From: Equadaptatus sp045642965
Lineage (GTDB): Bacteria > Synergistota > Synergistia > Synergistales > Synergistaceae
NCBI GenBank assembly: GCA_045642965.1
Contig: JAZUJX010000069.1
Coordinates: 1 to 16,660 of the forward strand
Direction of reading: 5' to 3'
DNA: 16,660 nucleotides
The notes beneath the pieces are model-generated. The model searched no databases and was not told the origin of the DNA. It was given only the letters and a program-made list of their open reading frames with translations. This document shows, piece by piece, positions 14,284 through 16,660 of the stretch. A program made the position numbers and the translations under genes. The number at the start of each line of letters is the position of its first letter. Within the stretch, counting starts at the first letter, position 1.

Positions 14284-15654
14284 ATGACCGAAGCGGCAAT
14301 GCAGGAAAACAGAATGGGTTATATGCCGGAGGGAAGCCTTTTGCTGAGGCTTTCTTTTCCCATAATGTTTTCAATGTGCGTTCAGGCGCTTTACAACGTT
14401 GTTGACAGTCTCTTTGTCGCACGGCTCAGCGAAGACGCGCTTACCGCCGTTTCGCTTGCGTTCCCGATTCTCAACGTTTTTCACGCGATTTCAATAGGCA
14501 CAGCCTCAGGTATTAACGCGCTGCTGTCAAAGCGGCTTGGCGAAAAAAATCAGCGCGCAGTCAATTTTGCGGCGGGCAACGGGATACTGCTCGGGCTTCT
14601 GACCGGAGTGATTGCCTTTGTGACGGCACTGACCTGCACGCGCTTTTTCTACGAAACACAGCTCGGGCAGAGCGCGATTACTGAACTCGGCGTTGATTAC
14701 ACCACAATTCTTCTGCTTTTTGCGGTCTTTCCTGCCGGTGCCATTACCTTTGAAAGACTGCTTATTTCAACGGGAAAGAGTTTTTACTCAATGATTGCAC
14801 AGGCAGGCGGCTCCCTTGTCAACATGATTTTTGACCCCATAATGATATTCGGGCTTTTCGGCTGCCCTGCAATGGGCATAAAAGGCGCAGCCATAGCTAC
14901 TGTTCTCGGTCAGGCTCTGCAAATGTGTATTGCAATCTATTTCAACTGTACCAAGAATAAGGAAATCACTTTCAGCCCGGAATGCTTCAAACCGCACCTG
15001 CCTACCGTAAAAGCAATTTACATAGTGGGTATTCCCGTTACAATAATGTGCTCGATAGGCTCGTTCATGGTCTTCGGCTTCAACAAAATACTGCTTGCCT
15101 ATTCCTCAACGGCAGCGGCAGTTCTCGGCGTATATTTCAAGCTGCAGAGCTTTATCTTTATGCCTATTTTCGGCCTTAATCAGGGAATGATACCGATAAT
15201 TGCCTACAACTACGGCGCAAAAAAGCCGTCACGAATGATGCGTACGCTGAAACTTGCCGTGTGCGGAGCTGTTTCTGTTATGTTCTGCGGGTTTCTGCTC
15301 TTTGAATTTGCCGCGCCGCAGCTTCTGAAAATGTTTGCCGCGTCCGACAATATGCTGGCAATAGGAATAATTGCCCTCCGCAAAATAGGGGTGCATTTCC
15401 CGCTTGCCGGAGCCTGCATAGTAATCGGGGGATTTTTTCAGGCGCTCGGCGACGCATGGATGAGCATGATAAACTCAATCACGCGCCAGCTTGTATTCCT
15501 GCTTCCGTCAGCGTATATTCTTTCGCTGCTTTTCGGGCTGAACGCAGTCTGGTGGGCATTTGCCATAGCGGAAATTGCCTCGCTTGCGCTGACAGTCGGT
15601 TTCCTGAAAATGGCGTATGCGAGGAGAGTCGCGGGACTGAAATACAATGAATAA
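14284..15654 (+). CDS. MATE family efflux transporter
   Basis: The 456-residue protein has about 12 membrane segments in two MatE halves (about residues 22-182 and 245-405). The first half has the ALYNVVDSLFVARLSEDALT block typical of MATE/NorM-type carriers; the second has LGVYFKLQSFIFMPIFGLNQ and the following MIPIIAYNYGA block. Start ATG 14284 has CAGGAG at 14270-14275, spacing 8. Members export cationic drugs or metabolites using a sodium or proton gradient; the substrate is unknown. The last codons and the TAA stop fall inside the dispersed repeat that begins at 15641, so the extreme C-terminus (KYNE) is probably repeat-derived. Confidence 0.94.
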   Translation: MTEAAMQENRMGYMPEGSLLLRLSFPIMFSMCVQALYNVVDSLFVARLSEDALTAVSLAFPILNVFHAISIGTASGINALLSKRLGEKNQRAVNFAAGNGILLGLLTGVIAFVTALTCTRFFYETQLGQSAITELGVDYTTILLLFAVFPAGAITFERLLISTGKSFYSMIAQAGGSLVNMIFDPIMIFGLFGCPAMGIKGAAIATVLGQALQMCIAIYFNCTKNKEITFSPECFKPHLPTVKAIYIVGIPVTIMCSIGSFMVFGFNKILLAYSSTAAAVLGVYFKLQSFIFMPIFGLNQGMIPIIAYNYGAKKPSRMMRTLKLAVCGAVSVMFCGFLLFEFAAPQLLKMFAASDNMLAIGIIALRKIGVHFPLAGACIVIGGFFQALGDAWMSMINSITRQLVFLLPSAYILSLLFGLNAVWWAFAIAEIASLALTVGFLKMAYARRVAGLKYNE

Positions 15655-15804
15655 TGCAGAATGAATAATGAAGAATTAAACCCGTCAAAGGCTCACTTGG
15701 TTAGCTGTAAGCTATAAGCGTTAAGTTTTAGAACCTTTAAGGCTTTTGACTTTAGCTTTTAGCTTGTTCTTCATTCTTAATTTTTCATTGTTCATTCTTA
15801 ATTG
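15641..15804. repeat. Dispersed repeat element B: heptamer-phased imperfect inverted repeat
   Basis: Five AATGAAN-type heptamers (15646-15680) start the element and five TTCATTN/TTAATTN heptamers (15770-15804) end it, giving inverted arms. Inside are four AGCNNTA-type heptamers (15703-15730) and, after a near-palindromic CCTTTAAGG centre (15734-15742), two AGCTTTT-like units. Positions 15641-15766 match 6844-6981 in inverse orientation. The MATE stop codon (15652-15654) lies within the first arm. Confidence 0.85.
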
Positions 15805-15983
15805 CTTTTCTCTGTCTCACATACCCCGTATGGATATTGATAAACAAACTGCGTGGAGTTTTCTTCAGTGCAGTTTTATTTAACGGCGAAAATAATTTTG
15901 TTTCGGACAAATTTTATGTCATATTTTCTGCAATTTATTATATAATCATGTCGGAAATTCTGAGTTTGCGAGATGAGTTCAAC
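15805..15983 (+). promoter_or_regulatory. Leader and promoter region of the L,D-transpeptidase gene
   Basis: AT-rich non-coding DNA. TATAAT at 15941-15946, within the palindrome ATTATATAAT, is a consensus -10 about 37 nt before the gene start; the -35 (ATGTCA or TGTCAT near 15916-15922) is weak. An imperfect dyad around 15893-15914 (AATTTTGT ... ACAAATTT) could be an operator, but nothing else supports this. Confidence 0.5.
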
Positions 15984-16571
15984 ATGAAGAAGAGATTTGC
16001 TGTTTTGCTTCTTGCCCCTGCCTGTATAAGTCTGTTTGCGGCACAGGCATCCGCCGCACGCCGTACAAACTGGCAGCCGAAGGCAAACGAGTACTGGATC
16101 CGTGTTAATAAGGCACGAATGATGCTGACGCTTTATAAAGGAACAGATAAGGTAGCAGCCTATCCGATAGCCTGCGGAAAAGGCGTAGGATTCAAAAAGA
16201 CAAGCCGGCTGGATTTTATTACCCCTACAGGCACCTACAAAATTTGGCGCGTTATTCAGGACGCTTCCAAAATTCTTTACGACCCGAAATGGTTTGACGA
16301 AGAGGGGGAGCCTTATCCCGCATACGGCGCAAAGATGATTTCGTTTTACAATAACTGGCAGATAGCCATTCACGGCACGGGCTCGCCGCGTTCAATAGGC
16401 AAAAGGGTTACGCACGGCTGCGTGCGCCTGCGCAATCAGGATATTACCGCGCTGACAAAGTACGTGACACCGCCCATGCATCTTGAAATTATCGACGGGG
16501 TGGACGACGCGCGCGCATATAATGGCAGTAAGGTCTGCGAAGAGAGATTTTTCTACAAGGAAACCATATAA
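15984..16571 (+). CDS. Secreted L,D-transpeptidase (YkuD domain)
   Basis: The 195-residue protein starts at ATG 15984 (GATGAG at 15972-15977); the longer frame from 15837 would run over the promoter and bury the signal peptide. Residues 1-24 form a Sec signal peptide: MKKR, a hydrophobic core, and an ASA cleavage site before Ala25. The YkuD domain starts near EYWIRVNKARMMLTLYKG and includes the PTGTYKIW segment. The catalytic motif runs from His130 (IHGTGS) to THGCVR with His144, Cys146 and Arg148. Such enzymes form 3-3 peptidoglycan crosslinks or attach proteins to peptidoglycan in the periplasm; which activity applies here is not decidable. No LysM domain is present, so it is a minimal enzyme. 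Confidence 0.94.
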   Translation: MKKRFAVLLLAPACISLFAAQASAARRTNWQPKANEYWIRVNKARMMLTLYKGTDKVAAYPIACGKGVGFKKTSRLDFITPTGTYKIWRVIQDASKILYDPKWFDEEGEPYPAYGAKMISFYNNWQIAIHGTGSPRSIGKRVTHGCVRLRNQDITALTKYVTPPMHLEIIDGVDDARAYNGSKVCEERFFYKETI

Positions 16572-16624
16572 AAAGACTGCGGTTTGCGACTGTGACGGAG
16601 TTTCTGCGTAAAAGTTAAAAAAAT

Positions 16625-16660
16625 CAAGAAAAAACCGCCCGACAGGCGATTTTTTTCTTG
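16625..16660 (+). terminator. Intrinsic terminator at the window end
   Basis: CAAGAAAAAA plus CGCC (16625-16639), loop CGACA, then GGCG and TTTTTTTCTTG (16645-16660) form a stem with a mismatch next to the GC block. It lies 53 nt after the transpeptidase stop. The A- and T-rich arms could also terminate minus-strand transcription arriving from beyond the window. Confidence 0.82.

Noticed and set aside
15837..15983. 49-residue N-terminal extension of the L,D-transpeptidase
   Set aside because: It would run through the TATAAT promoter and place the signal peptide in mid-protein; ATG 15984 gives a standard secreted enzyme.

Overview
The window looks like the chromosome of a diderm (outer-membrane) bacterium that probably ferments amino acids anaerobically. 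Outer-membrane evidence is direct: a YadA-type trimeric autotransporter with its beta-barrel anchor, and an exbB-exbD-tonB operon. The Mrp protein with an N-terminal four-cysteine cluster, the PepF peptidase, the two-gene CHR transporter, the MBL/DUF3006 pair and frequent GTG starts would fit Synergistota (Cloacibacillus/Synergistes-like) or a Negativicutes-like lineage. That placement is an inference from gene content, not a match to a known genome.

Layout. Positions 1-2664 hold the C-terminal 887 residues of a large adhesin, closed by a strong terminator. Positions 2802-4437 hold an Mrp-type Fe-S carrier ATPase and a fumarylacetoacetase-family enzyme, closely coupled. A cobalamin riboswitch with a built-in terminator (about 4541-4687) precedes an ABC ATPase and a FecCD-type permease, the inner-membrane part of a B12 importer; no binding protein follows. 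A 540-bp non-coding block (6474-7013) is full of heptamer-phased repeats. Then comes a tight operon exbB-exbD-tonB-pepF (7014-10502), and a monocistronic small membrane protein with a Pro-Ala tail (10584-10943) ending in a bidirectional terminator. On the minus strand, a three-gene operon (AEC transporter, then two half-size CHR transporters; 13089 down to 10998) diverges from a plus-strand pair: a membrane-anchored ComEC-like metallo-beta-lactamase-fold protein and a DUF3006 protein. A MATE exporter follows (14284-15654), then a second repeat block and a secreted L,D-transpeptidase (15984-16571) with a terminator at the window edge.

How the genes work together. The riboswitch-controlled BtuDC pair and the TonB energising complex are the two inner-membrane halves of a vitamin B12-type uptake route, but the outer-membrane receptor and periplasmic binding protein are not in the window. 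The adhesin and L,D-transpeptidase are envelope proteins. The remaining transporters (CHR pair, AEC, MATE) have undetermined substrates.

Most unusual signal. The intergenic spaces share a family of degenerate tandem repeats phased at exactly 7 nt (units such as NGCACYT, AATGAAN, AAGCNNT). Two large members, at 6844-6981 and 15641-15766, are near-identical inverted copies flanking about 8.7 kb, and one of them supplies the last codons and the stop of the MATE gene. The rest of the window is mostly recognisable families; I do not see a clearly new defence or biosynthetic system.
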